64,000 nucleotides of DNA from Sedimentitalea arenosa (GCF_016428585.1 NZ_JAELVR010000003.1:62001-126000), one strand, 5' to 3'; positions 49,774-59,152 are shown, counted from the first letter of the stretch. Program-made: numbers and translations. The notes: generated from the letters alone by a model not told the origin.

Positions 49774-51141
49774 GTGACCTTCAGCCCCGATCTGGCCGCG
49801 CTGCGCTTTGGCTGCGGATTGTCCCCGGCGCTTGCGCCGCCTGCCACGCCCGAGGCCCTGCTGGCCGGGCTGGACGGGCCGGACGCCATGTCCGCGCGCT
49901 TTCCGATCGAGGATTTCACGGCGTTTTCCGAGCAGATCGCGGCCGCGCGCGCCGTTCGAGAGACCGCGAAAAACCGCAAGGACAAGATCGAGAACCAGCG
50001 CGTCTTGCGCCGGAGCTTGACTGCCGCGCGCAACCGCTGGCATCTGCAACGCCTGCTGCGCTGGACCTGGAGCGAAACGCCGCTGCGCGAGCGGCTGACC
50101 GCCTTCTGGGCCGATCATTTCACTGTCATGGGCAAGTCCTCGATCATGCTGTCCGGGGCGCTGCCCTACGAGCAATCGGCGATCCGCCCGCATGTCGCGG
50201 GGCGCTTCGCCGACCTTCTGATCGCGGTGACGACGCATCCGATGATGCTGCACTATCTCGACCAGTCGGCCTCGGTCGGGCCGGGCAGCCGGCTGGCGCG
50301 GGGGCGCGCGGACGGGCGCGGCCTGAACGAGAACCTCGCCCGCGAAGTGCTGGAACTGCACACGCTGGGCGTCGACGGTCCCTATACGCAGGACGACGTG
50401 CGCCAGTTGGCCGAGCTGTTCACCGGCCTGACCTATACGGCGGCGAAGGGCTTCGCCTTTCAGCCGCGCCGCGCCGAGCCGGGGGCCGAAACCGTGCTGG
50501 GCAAGAGCTATGGCGGCGATCCGGCGCGGCTGGAGCCGGTTCTGGACACGCTGCGCGACCTGGCGGTGCATCCGGCGACCGCACGCCATATCGCGCGCAA
50601 GCTTGCGGTGCATTTCGTGAGCGATGCGCCCGACCCGGCGCTGGTCGATCACGTCACGGCGCGGTACCTCGAGACCGGCGGCGACCTGATGGCGGTCTAT
50701 GGCGCGCTGATCGAACACCCCGCGGCCTGGGCCGCGGGGCCCGCCAACATCAAGCCGCCGCTCGACTACGTGGCCAGCGCCTGCCGCGCGCTGGCGGTTC
50801 CGCCCGAACGGCTTGCCGCGCTCGAGCCGCGCCGGGCGCGCCGCCTGCTGATCGATCCTTTGGCCAAGATGGGCCAGCCGTTGTTCCGCCCGCGCGGCCC
50901 TGACGGGTGGGCCGAGGAGGATGCGGCGTGGATCACCCCGCAGGCGGTGTCGGCGCGGCTGCTCTGGGCGCTGTCGGCGCCCTCGGCCCTGCGCCCGGAC
51001 CTGCCCGAGCCGCGCAGCTTCGTGGACACCACTCTTGGCGCCTTTGCGACCGAACCGGTGCGGTTTGCCGCCGCCTCCGCCGAAAGCCGGGCCGACGCGG
51101 TTGGCCTCGTGCTGTCCGCCCCCGCATTTCAGCGCCGATAG
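49774..51141 (+). CDS. DUF1800 family protein
   Basis: The 455-residue protein has the DUF1800 hallmarks: ALRFGCGLSP, RWTWSETPLRERLTAFWADH near residue 90, NENLAREVLELHTLGV near 180 and YTQDDVRQLAELFTG, then HPATARHIARKLAVHF. It always occurs next to a DUF1501 gene, as here; the function of the pair is unknown. Start is uncertain: the GTG at 49774 gives MTFSPDLAALRFGCG and has AGAGG upstream, while further in-frame GTG/TTG codons exist at 49750 and 49741. No signal peptide is clear. Confidence 0.88.
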   Translation: MTFSPDLAALRFGCGLSPALAPPATPEALLAGLDGPDAMSARFPIEDFTAFSEQIAAARAVRETAKNRKDKIENQRVLRRSLTAARNRWHLQRLLRWTWSETPLRERLTAFWADHFTVMGKSSIMLSGALPYEQSAIRPHVAGRFADLLIAVTTHPMMLHYLDQSASVGPGSRLARGRADGRGLNENLAREVLELHTLGVDGPYTQDDVRQLAELFTGLTYTAAKGFAFQPRRAEPGAETVLGKSYGGDPARLEPVLDTLRDLAVHPATARHIARKLAVHFVSDAPDPALVDHVTARYLETGGDLMAVYGALIEHPAAWAAGPANIKPPLDYVASACRALAVPPERLAALEPRRARRLLIDPLAKMGQPLFRPRGPDGWAEEDAAWITPQAVSARLLWALSAPSALRPDLPEPRSFVDTTLGAFATEPVRFAAASAESRADAVGLVLSAPAFQRR

Positions 51142-51150
51142 GAGCCTGCC

Positions 51151-52320
51151 ATGTCACCGACCCTGAACCGCCGCGCCTTCCTGTCCCGCTCCGCCCTGGT
51201 GGGCTGTTCGCTGGCGGCCAGTCCGCTTCTGACGCGGGTCAGTTTCGCAGCCGCCCCGTGGGAGGGGCGGCTGGTGGTGATCATCCTGCGCGGCGGGATG
51301 GATGGGCTGGACGTGGTGCAACCCCATGGCGCGCCGGAGTTTGCCGCGCTGCGCCAGGGATTGTCCGCGGGGCCTGCGGGCGGCGCGGTCGATCTGGACG
51401 GGTTCTTTGCGCTGCACCCGGCGCTGTCGCCGCTGATGCCATTGTGGCGGGCGGGCGATCTGGGCTTCGTGCACGCGGTGTCGACGCCCTATCGCGACAA
51501 GCGGAGCCATTTCGACGGGCAGGACCTGCTGGAGGCGGGCACGAGCAGCCTCGAGGGCGTGCGCGACGGGTGGCTGAACCGGATGCTGACGCTGTTGCCC
51601 GGGGTCGAGGCGCGCACCGCCTTCGCGATCGGGCAGGGCGAGATGAAGCTGCTCGCCGGGCCCGCTCCGGTGGCCGACTGGTCGCCCGATGCCGATCTCG
51701 CGATCAGCTCGCAGGCGCTGCGGCTTGCCGATCTCGTGATGCAGGAGGATCCGGCGCTGCACGCCGCGCTGGCCGAGGCCACGATGCTGTCGGCCGATGG
51801 CGATGCGGCGACCGGCAAGGCGCGTCCGCATGTCAGAATCGCCGATTTCGCCGCAGAGCAGTTGCGCGGCGAGACCCGCGTCGCCTCGTTCTCGATCAAC
51901 GGCTGGGACACGCATAACCGGCAGGATCGCGCGCTGAGCCGGGCGCTGGAACGTCTGGGCGACACGATCCTGGCGCTGCGCGACGGGGTCGGCCCGGAGA
52001 TCTGGCAGAAGACCGCGATCATCGCCATGACCGAGTTCGGCCGCACCGTGCGCGTCAACGGCACCGGCGGCACGGACCATGGCACGGGCGGCGCGATGGT
52101 TCTGGCCGGGGGCGCGATCCGGGGCGGGCGGGTTTACGGCGATTGGCCGGGCCTCGCCGAGGCCGATCTCTATGACCGGCGCGACCTGATGCCGACAGGG
52201 GACGTGCGCGCGCCGGCGGCGTGGATCATGCGGGCTCTGACCGGGCTGGACCGGACGGCGCTGGATGGCACGGTGTTTCCGGGGCTCGACATGGGGCGCG
52301 ACCCGGGGCTGTTGCTCTGA
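51151..52320 (+). CDS. DUF1501 family protein with Tat signal
   Basis: The 389-residue protein begins with a twin-arginine signal (NRRAFLSRSALVGCSLAASP), so it is exported folded to the periplasm. The body has VVIILRGGMDGLDVVQPHG, the AVSTPYRDKRSHFDGQDLLE segment near residue 112 and TEFGRTVRVNGTGGTDHGTG near 290, the sulfatase/phosphatase-like core of DUF1501. It follows the DUF1800 gene by nine bases. Enzymatic activity is unproven. Confidence 0.9.
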   Translation: MSPTLNRRAFLSRSALVGCSLAASPLLTRVSFAAAPWEGRLVVIILRGGMDGLDVVQPHGAPEFAALRQGLSAGPAGGAVDLDGFFALHPALSPLMPLWRAGDLGFVHAVSTPYRDKRSHFDGQDLLEAGTSSLEGVRDGWLNRMLTLLPGVEARTAFAIGQGEMKLLAGPAPVADWSPDADLAISSQALRLADLVMQEDPALHAALAEATMLSADGDAATGKARPHVRIADFAAEQLRGETRVASFSINGWDTHNRQDRALSRALERLGDTILALRDGVGPEIWQKTAIIAMTEFGRTVRVNGTGGTDHGTGGAMVLAGGAIRGGRVYGDWPGLAEADLYDRRDLMPTGDVRAPAAWIMRALTGLDRTALDGTVFPGLDMGRDPGLLL

Positions 52321-52377
52321 CCGGCGCAGAGCGGCACCGGGGCGATGCCCCGCGGCCATGTCCGGAGGCGGACCCGC

Positions 52378-52500
52378 TCAGGCCCGCCGGTTGCGGTGCA
52401 GCGCCTGGCGGGCGCGGCGGGTTTCCCGTGCGGCGGACCAGGCCTGGACGGCGAGCACAAGGCCCAGCGACAGGGTGGCGATCAGGAAGGTTTCCAGCAT
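52378..52500 (-). CDS. 40-residue single-span membrane peptide coupled to the response regulator
   Basis: A 41-codon frame (with stop) starts one base after the stop of the response regulator (TGA-A-ATG). The peptide starts MLETFLIATLSLGLVLAVQA, one membrane helix, followed by a basic amphipathic tail (ARETRRARQALHRNRRA). Its tight placement and the sharp helix-plus-basic-tail plan make it a plausible real gene, although it is short. No family is recognised. Confidence 0.6.
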   Translation of the reverse strand: MLETFLIATLSLGLVLAVQAWSAARETRRARQALHRNRRA

Positions 52501-52501
52501 T

Positions 52502-53224
52502 TCAGATCGCCTGTTTCTGCTCCAGCCGTTCGCGCACCAGCCCGGCGATGCGGGCGGTGTCGCCGGCCACCGGTGCGCCGGACTTGCGCGCCGCGGCCAG
52601 CGAGGCGGCCGCCTGTTCCAGCGCTGTGTCCTGTGCGCTGCGGGCCACGCCGCCGACGAACTGCGCCACGTAGTCGAGCGTCTTGCCCTCCTCGGCGCGG
52701 TCCTTCAGCACGTCGGCCACATGCGCCATGTCGTCCTGGTAGGCCATGAGGTCGGGGCAGACCGAATCGTCCTGCACCACGCGCGGCCCCAGCGGGCGCT
52801 GATCGGCCGGCAGGCGGGACAGAACGGCGTTCTGGAACAGCGCCAGCGAGGTGATCGGCTTGGGCAGGAACCCGTCGGCGCCGGCGGCGATCGCCGCCTC
52901 CTCGCCGGTATCGTCGCCCGAGGTTCCGAGGATCACCGGCACCTTCGGGCTTGCCTCTGCAAGCTCGCGGATCAGGTCGAGGCCCGAACCGTCGGGCAGG
53001 CCCAGATCGGCGATCACCACCGATGGCCGATAGACCTGCAGATGTCGTCGCGCGGATTTCAGGCAATCGGCGCGGCGGATGCGGGCGCCGCTGCGCAGGC
53101 AGAGCAATCGCATCGCCTCGCAGGCATAGCGGCTGTCCTCGACAACCAGGATGGTCAGCCCCAGCAGCGGCCGGTTGGCGGTCGCGATGCGGGTCGGGGC
53201 GGCGAACGGGTCCGAATCGTCCAT
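52502..53224 (-). CDS. Stand-alone response regulator (REC domain with helical C terminus)
   Basis: The 240-residue protein has a receiver domain at about residues 24-140: TILVVEDSRYACEAM, the phosphorylated Asp in VIADLGLPDGSGLD, the switch residue in LGTSGDD and Lys in GFLPKPI. No DNA-binding or enzyme domain follows; the last 90 residues are helical (AYQDDMAHVADVLKDRAEEG, TARIAGLVRERLEQ). It probably signals through protein contacts, like a CheY- or phosphorelay-type protein. ATG 53224 with AGAGGAG is preferred to a GTG at 53248. No kinase is adjacent. A CtrA-like box lies upstream. Confidence 0.85.
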   Translation of the reverse strand: MDDSDPFAAPTRIATANRPLLGLTILVVEDSRYACEAMRLLCLRSGARIRRADCLKSARRHLQVYRPSVVIADLGLPDGSGLDLIRELAEASPKVPVILGTSGDDTGEEAAIAAGADGFLPKPITSLALFQNAVLSRLPADQRPLGPRVVQDDSVCPDLMAYQDDMAHVADVLKDRAEEGKTLDYVAQFVGGVARSAQDTALEQAAASLAAARKSGAPVAGDTARIAGLVRERLEQKQAI

Positions 53225-53270
53225 TTTGAGGCTCCTCTCAGCAGACACGACTCAGGCTAGGGACCGTTGG

Positions 53271-53285
53271 CTAACAGGGCGTTAA
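53271..53285. promoter_or_regulatory. CtrA-like box between the response regulator and mce
   Basis: CTAA-CAGGGCG-TTAA differs at one base from the CtrA consensus TTAA-N7-TTAA and has nearly the same spacer (AGGGCG) as the box at 63871. It lies 47 bases before the response regulator start on the other strand. Confidence 0.5.
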
Positions 53286-53351
53286 TGGGAGACTTGCCCT
53301 TTACGCTGCGCCGCCGCATAACCGGGCAACCCGCAGCAAGGAGAGTTTGCC

Positions 53352-53756
53352 ATGATCGGACGCCTGAACCATGTCGCCATCGCCGTGCCGGATCTCGAGG
53401 CCGCCTCGGCGCAATACGCCAACGCGCTCGGCGCCGTGGTCGGCGCCCCGCAGGACGAACCCGACCACGGCGTGACCGTGGTGTTCATCGAACTGCCCAA
53501 CACCAAGATCGAACTGCTCTACCCGCTGGGCGAGAACAGCCCGATCCAAGGCTTTCTCGACAAGAACCCGTCGGGCGGCATCCACCATGTCTGCTACGAG
53601 GTCGACGACATCCTGGCCGCGCGCGACCACCTGCAGAAGACCGGCGCGCGGGTTCTGGGCACCGGGGAGCCCAAGATCGGCGCCCACGGCAAGCCGGTGC
53701 TGTTCCTGCATCCCAAGGATTTCAACGGCTGCCTTGTCGAACTCGAACAGGTCTGA
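53352..53756 (+). CDS. mce: Methylmalonyl-CoA epimerase
   Basis: The 134-residue VOC-fold protein interconverts the R and S forms of methylmalonyl-CoA in propionate metabolism. It opens RLNHVAIAVPDLEAASAQYA, with metal residues in LNHVA, GGIHHVCYEV and LVELEQV, and has the typical HPKDFNGCLVELEQ end. The next enzyme, methylmalonyl-CoA mutase, is B12-dependent but is not in the window. Confidence 0.95.
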   Translation: MIGRLNHVAIAVPDLEAASAQYANALGAVVGAPQDEPDHGVTVVFIELPNTKIELLYPLGENSPIQGFLDKNPSGGIHHVCYEVDDILAARDHLQKTGARVLGTGEPKIGAHGKPVLFLHPKDFNGCLVELEQV

Positions 53757-53807
53757 TCTTTACTCCCCCGGTATCGCGTCTAGGTTATACCGAAACGGAG
53801 GTCAGTC

Positions 53808-54083
53808 ATGGCGATCACATCGGCAATCGTTCTCTATGCCGTCTTCTGGTTCATGACCTTCCTGATCGCGCTGCCGATCCGGGTGACGACGCAGGGCGAC
53901 GTGGGGGAGGTCGTGCCCGGCACCCATTCGGCCGCGCCAGAGGTGCACAATCTGAAGAAGAAGGCGTGGATCACCACCATCGTGGCCTTCATTCTCTGGG
54001 CGATCGCGGTGGTCGTGATCCTGTCGGGCGTGATCAGCGTGCGCGACATCGACTGGTTCAACCGGATGCCGCCGCTTCAGTGA
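53808..54083 (+). CDS. DUF1467 family membrane protein
   Basis: The 91-residue protein has two membrane helices (residues 5-22 and about 55-77) with the DUF1467 linker LPIRVTTQGDVGEVVPGTH between. Function unknown. It follows mce by 51 bases with a GGAGGT site, the usual neighbour in Rhodobacteraceae, and converges on the DMT transporter gene. Confidence 0.85.
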   Translation: MAITSAIVLYAVFWFMTFLIALPIRVTTQGDVGEVVPGTHSAAPEVHNLKKKAWITTIVAFILWAIAVVVILSGVISVRDIDWFNRMPPLQ

Positions 54084-54084
54084 C

Positions 54085-54921
54085 TCAGAGTCGGGTCAGC
54101 GCCATGCCGCTGACGATGAGCCCGGCGGCGATCGCCTTGCCCCGATCCATCCGGTCGCCGAAGACCAGCCAGCCGATCAGGACAGCGAACAGGATCGAGG
54201 TCTCGCGCAGGGCGGCGACCAGTGCGATCGGGGCCTGGGTCATCGCCCAGACCGCGATCGCGTAGGCGCCGTAGGAGGCCGCCGCCGCCAGCCCGCCGGT
54301 CACCCAGTCGCGCGCAGAGGCGCGCAGGACGCTGCGCCCGCGCAAGGCGAGACAGATCGGCGTGAAGAGCAGCGCGTCCAGTGCGAAGAGCCAGCCGACA
54401 TACATCATCGCGTCGCCGGAGACCCGCGCGCCCAGCCCGTCGACCAGCGAATAGCCCGCCGTCATCAGCGCCGACCCCAATGCGAGCGGCACCAGCCGGC
54501 GCGACTCGCCATTTGTGAAGGCGCCCCGCGCCATCACCGCGATGCCGGTGCCGAGGATCAGGATGCCCGCGTATTCAAGCGGCGCGATCATGTCGGCGAG
54601 GAAGAGCGCGCTGATGCCGGTCACGATCATCGGCGCCGTGCCGCGCGCGATCGGATAGACCCGGCTGAGATCGCCCTGCTCGTAGGCGAAGGCGAGAAAC
54701 AGTTTGTATCCTGCATGAAACAGGCCCGAGGCGGCGAGCCAGGGCAGCACCTCGGCGGCGGGCCAGGGGCGGCTGAGAGCGATCAGCAGGCCGGCGGCCC
54801 CCTGCACGAGGGTCATGATCAGCATCCCCGTCACCTTGGAGACGCCGACCTTGATCAGTGCGTTCCAGAGCGCGTGCAGGAAGGCGGCGAACAGAACGGA
54901 AAGGAAGACGAAGAGAGTCAT
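54085..54921 (-). CDS. EamA/DMT-family transporter
   Basis: The 278-residue protein has about ten spans and two EamA repeats. It starts LFVFLSVLFAAFLHALWNAL and contains RVYPIARGTAPMIVTGISAL near residue 92, typical of this branch. Substrate unknown. It ends one base past the DUF1467 gene stop, read from the other strand. Confidence 0.85.
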   Translation of the reverse strand: MTLFVFLSVLFAAFLHALWNALIKVGVSKVTGMLIMTLVQGAAGLLIALSRPWPAAEVLPWLAASGLFHAGYKLFLAFAYEQGDLSRVYPIARGTAPMIVTGISALFLADMIAPLEYAGILILGTGIAVMARGAFTNGESRRLVPLALGSALMTAGYSLVDGLGARVSGDAMMYVGWLFALDALLFTPICLALRGRSVLRASARDWVTGGLAAAASYGAYAIAVWAMTQAPIALVAALRETSILFAVLIGWLVFGDRMDRGKAIAAGLIVSGMALTRL

Positions 54922-55018
54922 GATGGAGACCGATCTGTGATCCCGGCAGTTAAGGCGGGTTCATCTGGAAAGGTCAACGACACAGACCGACCGCCGTGCC
55001 GCCTGTTGGCGTGGGAGT

Positions 55019-55042
55019 CGAGTATTTTTGCGAAGATGAAGG
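55019..55042. repeat. Candidate interspersed-repeat fragment
   Basis: GAGTATTTTTGCGAAGATGAAG shares most bases with the right end of the inverted repeat at 45139-45158 (GTATTTTAACCAAGAAGAAA), an A/T-rich island in GC-rich DNA between two genes. It may be a single arm of the same repeat family. Confidence 0.5.
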
Positions 55043-55093
55043 GGCAGGGTGCGCCTGCCGTTTCTGTCCCGCACTTGCGTCCGGCCCTGGGGG

Positions 55094-55128
55094 CCGCCGG
55101 CGGCACGCGTGATCGTGTGCGCCGGCGG
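55094..55128 (-). terminator. GC hairpin behind ileS
   Basis: CCGCCGGC at 55121-55128 (minus strand) pairs with 55094-55101, with further partial pairing inward, eight bases downstream of the ileS stop. No T run follows. Confidence 0.45.
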
Positions 55129-55135
55129 TGGCGGG

Positions 55136-58051
55136 TCAGGTCAACGCGCTGTCGCAGCGACCGCAGACGCCCGGATGGGCGTGGGTTCCGACATCGGGCA
55201 GGATCTTCCAGCAGCGCTGGCATTTCGTCCCGTCGGCCTTTTCGAACACCACGCCAACGCCTTCGGTCTCGGGCATGCGGAAGGCCTCTGCCGGGCTGGG
55301 ATCGTCGGTCAGGGTCAGGGCCGAGGTGATGCAGAGATCGTCGAAATGCACCGATTTCAGCGCCGCCAGCATCTCGGCGTCGCGGACATGCACGACGGGG
55401 GCCGCTTCCAGCGACGCGCCGATCACCTTGTCGGTGCGCTGCACCTCGAGCGCCGCCGTCACGACACGGCGAGCCTGCCGGATCATCGCCCATTTCGCGG
55501 CCAGCGCGTCGTCCCGCCACGAGGCCGGGGTTTCCGGCATGTCGACGAGATGCACCGAACTTTCCGCACCGGGGAAGCGTTCGAGCCAGACTTCCTCCAT
55601 CGTGAAGACTAGGATCGGCGCGAGCCATGTCGTCAGGCGGTGGAACAGGATGTCGAGCACCGTGCGCGCCGCGCGGCGCCGCGGCGTGTCGCCGTCGCAA
55701 TAGAGCGCGTCCTTGCGCACGTCGAAATAGAAGGCCGACAGGTCGACGGTGGCAAAGGTGAAGACCGCCTGGAACACGCCCTGGAAGTCGAACCCCGCAT
55801 AGCCCTTGCGCACGGTGTCGTCGAGATCCGCGAGCCGATGCAGCACCCAGCGTTCCAGTTCGGGCATCTCGGCGGGTTCGATCCGGTCGGCCTCGGTGAA
55901 ATCGGCGAGGCTGCCCAGCATGAAGCGCATCGTGTTGCGCAGGCGGCGGTAACTGTCGGCCACGCCTTTCAGGATCTCGGGCCCGATGCGCTGATCGGCG
56001 GTGTAATCGGTCTGCGCCACCCAGAGCCGCAGGATGTCGGCCCCGTATTGCTGCACGATCTTTTCGGGCACGATGGTGTTGCCGAGCGATTTGGACATCT
56101 TGTTGCCCTTCTCGTCCAGCGTGAAGCCATGCGTGACCACGTTGCGATAGGGCGCGCGCCCGATTGTGCCGCAGGCCTGCAGCATCGAGGAATGGAACCA
56201 GCCGCGGTGTTGGTCGGTGCCTTCCATGTAGACATCGGCGATGCCGTCCGCTGTGCCGTCCTCGCGGTCGCGCAGCACGAAGGCATGGGTGGAGCCTGAA
56301 TCGAACCACACGTCGAGGATATCGAACACCTGGTTGTAGTCGTCGGGGTTCACGATCCCTTCGAGGAAGCGTTTCTTGGCGCCTTCCTCGTACCAGGCGT
56401 CGGCGCCTTCGGCCTCGAAAGTGGAGGTGATGCGGCGGTTGACCTGCTTGTTGCGCAGCAGGAAATCCTCGTCCGTGGGCTTGGCGCCCTTCTTGACGAA
56501 ACAGGTCAGCGGCACGCCCCAGGCGCGCTGGCGGGACAGCACCCAGTCGGGGCGGGATTCGATCATCGAGTAGAGCCGGTTGCGCCCGGTTTTCGGAGTC
56601 CATTTCACCAGCTCGTCGATGCTGGTCAGGGCGCGTTCGCGAATCGTGGTGCCGTATGTGTCCTGCCCATCGCCCACCGGCTTGTCGATGGCGGCGAACC
56701 ATTGCGGCGTGTTGCGGTAGATCACCGGCGCTTTCGAGCGCCAGGAATGCGGGTAGGAGTGCTTGATCTTGCCGCGCGCCAGCAACCCGCCGACCTCGAC
56801 CAGCTTGTCGATCACCGCCTTGTTGGCGTCGCCCTCCTTGCCGTTGGGCTTGAGGATCGCCTTGCCGCCGAAGAGCGGCAGGTCGGCGCGGAAGGTGCCG
56901 TCGGGGTCGACATTGTAGGTGATGACCTCGGCCAGCATCCCGGCGTCGCGGTAAAGTTCGAATTCGTCCATCCCGTGTGAGGGCGCGCAATGGACGAAGC
57001 CGGTGCCGTCTTCGTCGGTGACGAAGGGCGCGGCGCGGAAATCGCGGGGCGCGTCCCATTCGCCGTCGCCACCTTCGACCCCGGCGAGCGGGTGGGCGAG
57101 CGAGAGGCCGGACAATTCGCCGGAGGTGACATCGCGCAGGCGCGTCCACATGCCGTCTTCCAGGCGGGCGCGCGTCATCACGTCCTCGGCGCGCTTGTCG
57201 GCCAGGATGAACTTGTCGCCGACATTGGCCCAGGATTCCTCCGGCGTTCCGGTGACTTCGTAGAGGCCATAGTCGAAGTCCTCGCCATAGACGACACCCT
57301 TGTTCGACGGGATCGTCCAGGGGGTGGTGGTCCAGATGACGACATGGGCACCGGCAAGATCGCTGTCACCCAAGACCTTGAACTTCACCCAGATCGTTAA
57401 GCTGTCCTTGTCGTGGTATTCGACCTCGGCTTCGGCGAGCGCGGTCTGCTCGACGGGGCTCCACATCACCGGCTTGCTGCCCTGGTAGAGCGTGCCGGTC
57501 ATCAGGAACTTCATGAACTCCTCGGCGATCACGCGTTCGGCGTGGAAATCCATCGTGAGGTAGGGCTCGGCCCAGTTGCCGGTGACGCCGAGGCGTTTGA
57601 ATTCCTCGCGCTGGATGTCGACCCAGCCGGCGGCGAAGTCGCGGCATTCCTGGCGGAACTCGACCACGTCCACCGCGTCCTTGTCCAAGCCCTTGGCGCG
57701 GTATTTCTCCTCGATCTTCCATTCGATGGGCAGGCCGTGGCAGTCCCAGCCGGGGATGTAGCGCGCATCATACCCCATCATCTGGTGGCTGCGCACGATC
57801 ATGTCCTTGATCGTCTTGTTCAGCGCGTGGCCGATGTGCAGGTTGCCGTTGGCGTAGGGCGGGCCGTCATGCAGAGTGAACGGCGTGCGGCCTTGCTTGG
57901 CGCGCAGGCGGCCGTAGATGTCGAGCTCTTCCCAGCGTTTCAGCCACTCGGGTTCGCGCTTCGGCAGGCCCGCGCGCATCGGGAAGTCGGTGCGGGGCAG
58001 GTTCAGGGTCGATTTGTAGTCGGGTGTTTCGGTGATCGTGTCGGCGCACAT
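55136..58051 (-). CDS. ileS: Isoleucyl-tRNA synthetase
   Basis: The 971-residue class I synthetase has HDGPPYANGNLHIGHALNK near residue 60 (HIGH), the editing domain VIWTTTPWTIPSNKG, KGNKMSKSLGNTIVPEK near 650 (KMSKS) and a C-terminal zinc finger CQRCWKILPDVG with CGRCD. The ATG at 58051 is chosen: conservation starts at DYKSTLNLPRTDFPMRAGLP, and the upstream ATG at 58093 is not supported. A promoter is seen 145 bases upstream. Confidence 0.98.
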   Translation of the reverse strand: MCADTITETPDYKSTLNLPRTDFPMRAGLPKREPEWLKRWEELDIYGRLRAKQGRTPFTLHDGPPYANGNLHIGHALNKTIKDMIVRSHQMMGYDARYIPGWDCHGLPIEWKIEEKYRAKGLDKDAVDVVEFRQECRDFAAGWVDIQREEFKRLGVTGNWAEPYLTMDFHAERVIAEEFMKFLMTGTLYQGSKPVMWSPVEQTALAEAEVEYHDKDSLTIWVKFKVLGDSDLAGAHVVIWTTTPWTIPSNKGVVYGEDFDYGLYEVTGTPEESWANVGDKFILADKRAEDVMTRARLEDGMWTRLRDVTSGELSGLSLAHPLAGVEGGDGEWDAPRDFRAAPFVTDEDGTGFVHCAPSHGMDEFELYRDAGMLAEVITYNVDPDGTFRADLPLFGGKAILKPNGKEGDANKAVIDKLVEVGGLLARGKIKHSYPHSWRSKAPVIYRNTPQWFAAIDKPVGDGQDTYGTTIRERALTSIDELVKWTPKTGRNRLYSMIESRPDWVLSRQRAWGVPLTCFVKKGAKPTDEDFLLRNKQVNRRITSTFEAEGADAWYEEGAKKRFLEGIVNPDDYNQVFDILDVWFDSGSTHAFVLRDREDGTADGIADVYMEGTDQHRGWFHSSMLQACGTIGRAPYRNVVTHGFTLDEKGNKMSKSLGNTIVPEKIVQQYGADILRLWVAQTDYTADQRIGPEILKGVADSYRRLRNTMRFMLGSLADFTEADRIEPAEMPELERWVLHRLADLDDTVRKGYAGFDFQGVFQAVFTFATVDLSAFYFDVRKDALYCDGDTPRRRAARTVLDILFHRLTTWLAPILVFTMEEVWLERFPGAESSVHLVDMPETPASWRDDALAAKWAMIRQARRVVTAALEVQRTDKVIGASLEAAPVVHVRDAEMLAALKSVHFDDLCITSALTLTDDPSPAEAFRMPETEGVGVVFEKADGTKCQRCWKILPDVGTHAHPGVCGRCDSALT

Positions 58052-58378
58052 GGCGGGCGTCCTTCGGATGGAGCGTGTCGGAAATGTCTGCAAGCGGTCG
58101 GTGCGAGGGCTCGAACACCTGTGCCCGGCGTCTGGGGGTCAGAGCGCCGGGACGATAATTCGCGTGGCAATGAGACGGGCATGGCACATGCGCGCGGTTA
58201 TAGGCGCGTGGGCGGGCGGGGTAAAGTGGGTGAAGGCGCGCAGGCCGCGCGGGACGGGGCCGGGCGCTGTTCGGGCAGCCTTTTCCGTTTCAAACCAGGT
58301 GTTTGAATTGGGTCGAGCGCGGTCGGCGGGTGGGAAGTCACTTCAAGGCGCGCGGCGTCGCGCGGCCCGCGGGTCGCC
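58052..58378. other. Upstream region of ileS
   Basis: The 327 bases between ileS and the VIT gene (both minus strand) hold the ileS promoter near 58200 and, close to the VIT stop, GC-rich inverted sequence (GCGCGCGGC at 58350-58360). No coding frame is convincing and no T-box or other known leader was recognised. Confidence 0.5.
58197..58225 (-). promoter_or_regulatory. Promoter of ileS
   Basis: On the minus strand TTTACC (58225-58220) and TATAAC (58202-58197) are exactly 17 bases apart, leaving a leader of about 140 bases before the ileS ATG. Confidence 0.55.
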
Positions 58379-59089
58379 TCACGCGTGAAACAGCGTGCCG
58401 ACACCATAGGCGATGGCGGCGGCCAGCCCGCCGATCAGCAGCGTTTCGATCCCCGAGCGCCACCAAGCGGACAGCGACCAGCGGCTTTTCAGGGCGCCGA
58501 TGGCGAAGAACACGCACATGGTGCTGACGGCGCTGAGGGTGAAGGCATCGGGCAGCCCCAGGACGAAGGGCAGGAGCGGGATGAGACCGGCGACGAGGAA
58601 GGCGCCGAAGGTCGCGAGCGCGGCGCGCATCGGGTTCGGGTCGATTCCGCCGAGACCGTATTCGCCCTCCAGCATGAGCCCGATCCAGTTCTCCTTGTCC
58701 GCGGTGATCGCATCCGTCGCGTCCTCGAGGACCTGACCGTTCAGGCCCTTCTGGGCCAGGATCTCGCGCACCTCGCGGCGCTCGCCCTCGGGGTAGCGGG
58801 CGATGTGGCGCTCCTCGATGGCGCGGATGCGGTGGATGTTGTCCTGTTCGGCCTTGGTGCCGGAATAGTTCCCGGCGGCCATGGAAAACCCGTCGGCCAG
58901 AACGTTGGCAAGGCCGAGCGCGACGATCACGAAGGGCGACAGGCCCGCCCCGGCGACACCCGCGACGATGGCGAAGGTGGTGACCGAGCCATCGATGGCG
59001 CCATAGACCAAGTCGCGCAGCACCCCGCGCCCCTGTGGGGCTGTGATGCGTGCGTGAACCTCCTGCGGGCTGTGTCCGTGATCCGGCAT
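58379..59089 (-). CDS. VIT1/CCC1-family iron/manganese transporter
   Basis: The 236-residue protein has five membrane helices; RDLVYGAIDGSVTTFAIVAG and NVLADGFSMAAGNYSGTKAE in the first half are the hallmarks of VIT1/CCC1 proteins, and the middle acidic-rich part (residues 80-140) is the cytoplasmic metal-binding segment. It probably moves Fe2+ or Mn2+. The ATG at 59089 gives the family start; an upstream ATG is possible. Confidence 0.9.
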   Translation of the reverse strand: MPDHGHSPQEVHARITAPQGRGVLRDLVYGAIDGSVTTFAIVAGVAGAGLSPFVIVALGLANVLADGFSMAAGNYSGTKAEQDNIHRIRAIEERHIARYPEGERREVREILAQKGLNGQVLEDATDAITADKENWIGLMLEGEYGLGGIDPNPMRAALATFGAFLVAGLIPLLPFVLGLPDAFTLSAVSTMCVFFAIGALKSRWSLSAWWRSGIETLLIGGLAAAIAYGVGTLFHA

Positions 59090-59152
59090 GGCGGCGTCTC
59101 CTGCTGTTGCGTGCAGTCTGCGCACGCGGGCACGGGGCCGCCTTGCGGCAGA

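Noticed and set aside
54918..57149. 743-residue minus-strand frame upstream of the DMT transporter
   Set aside because: Another frame of ileS, extremely Arg-rich; the HIGH and KMSKS motifs are in the ileS frame.
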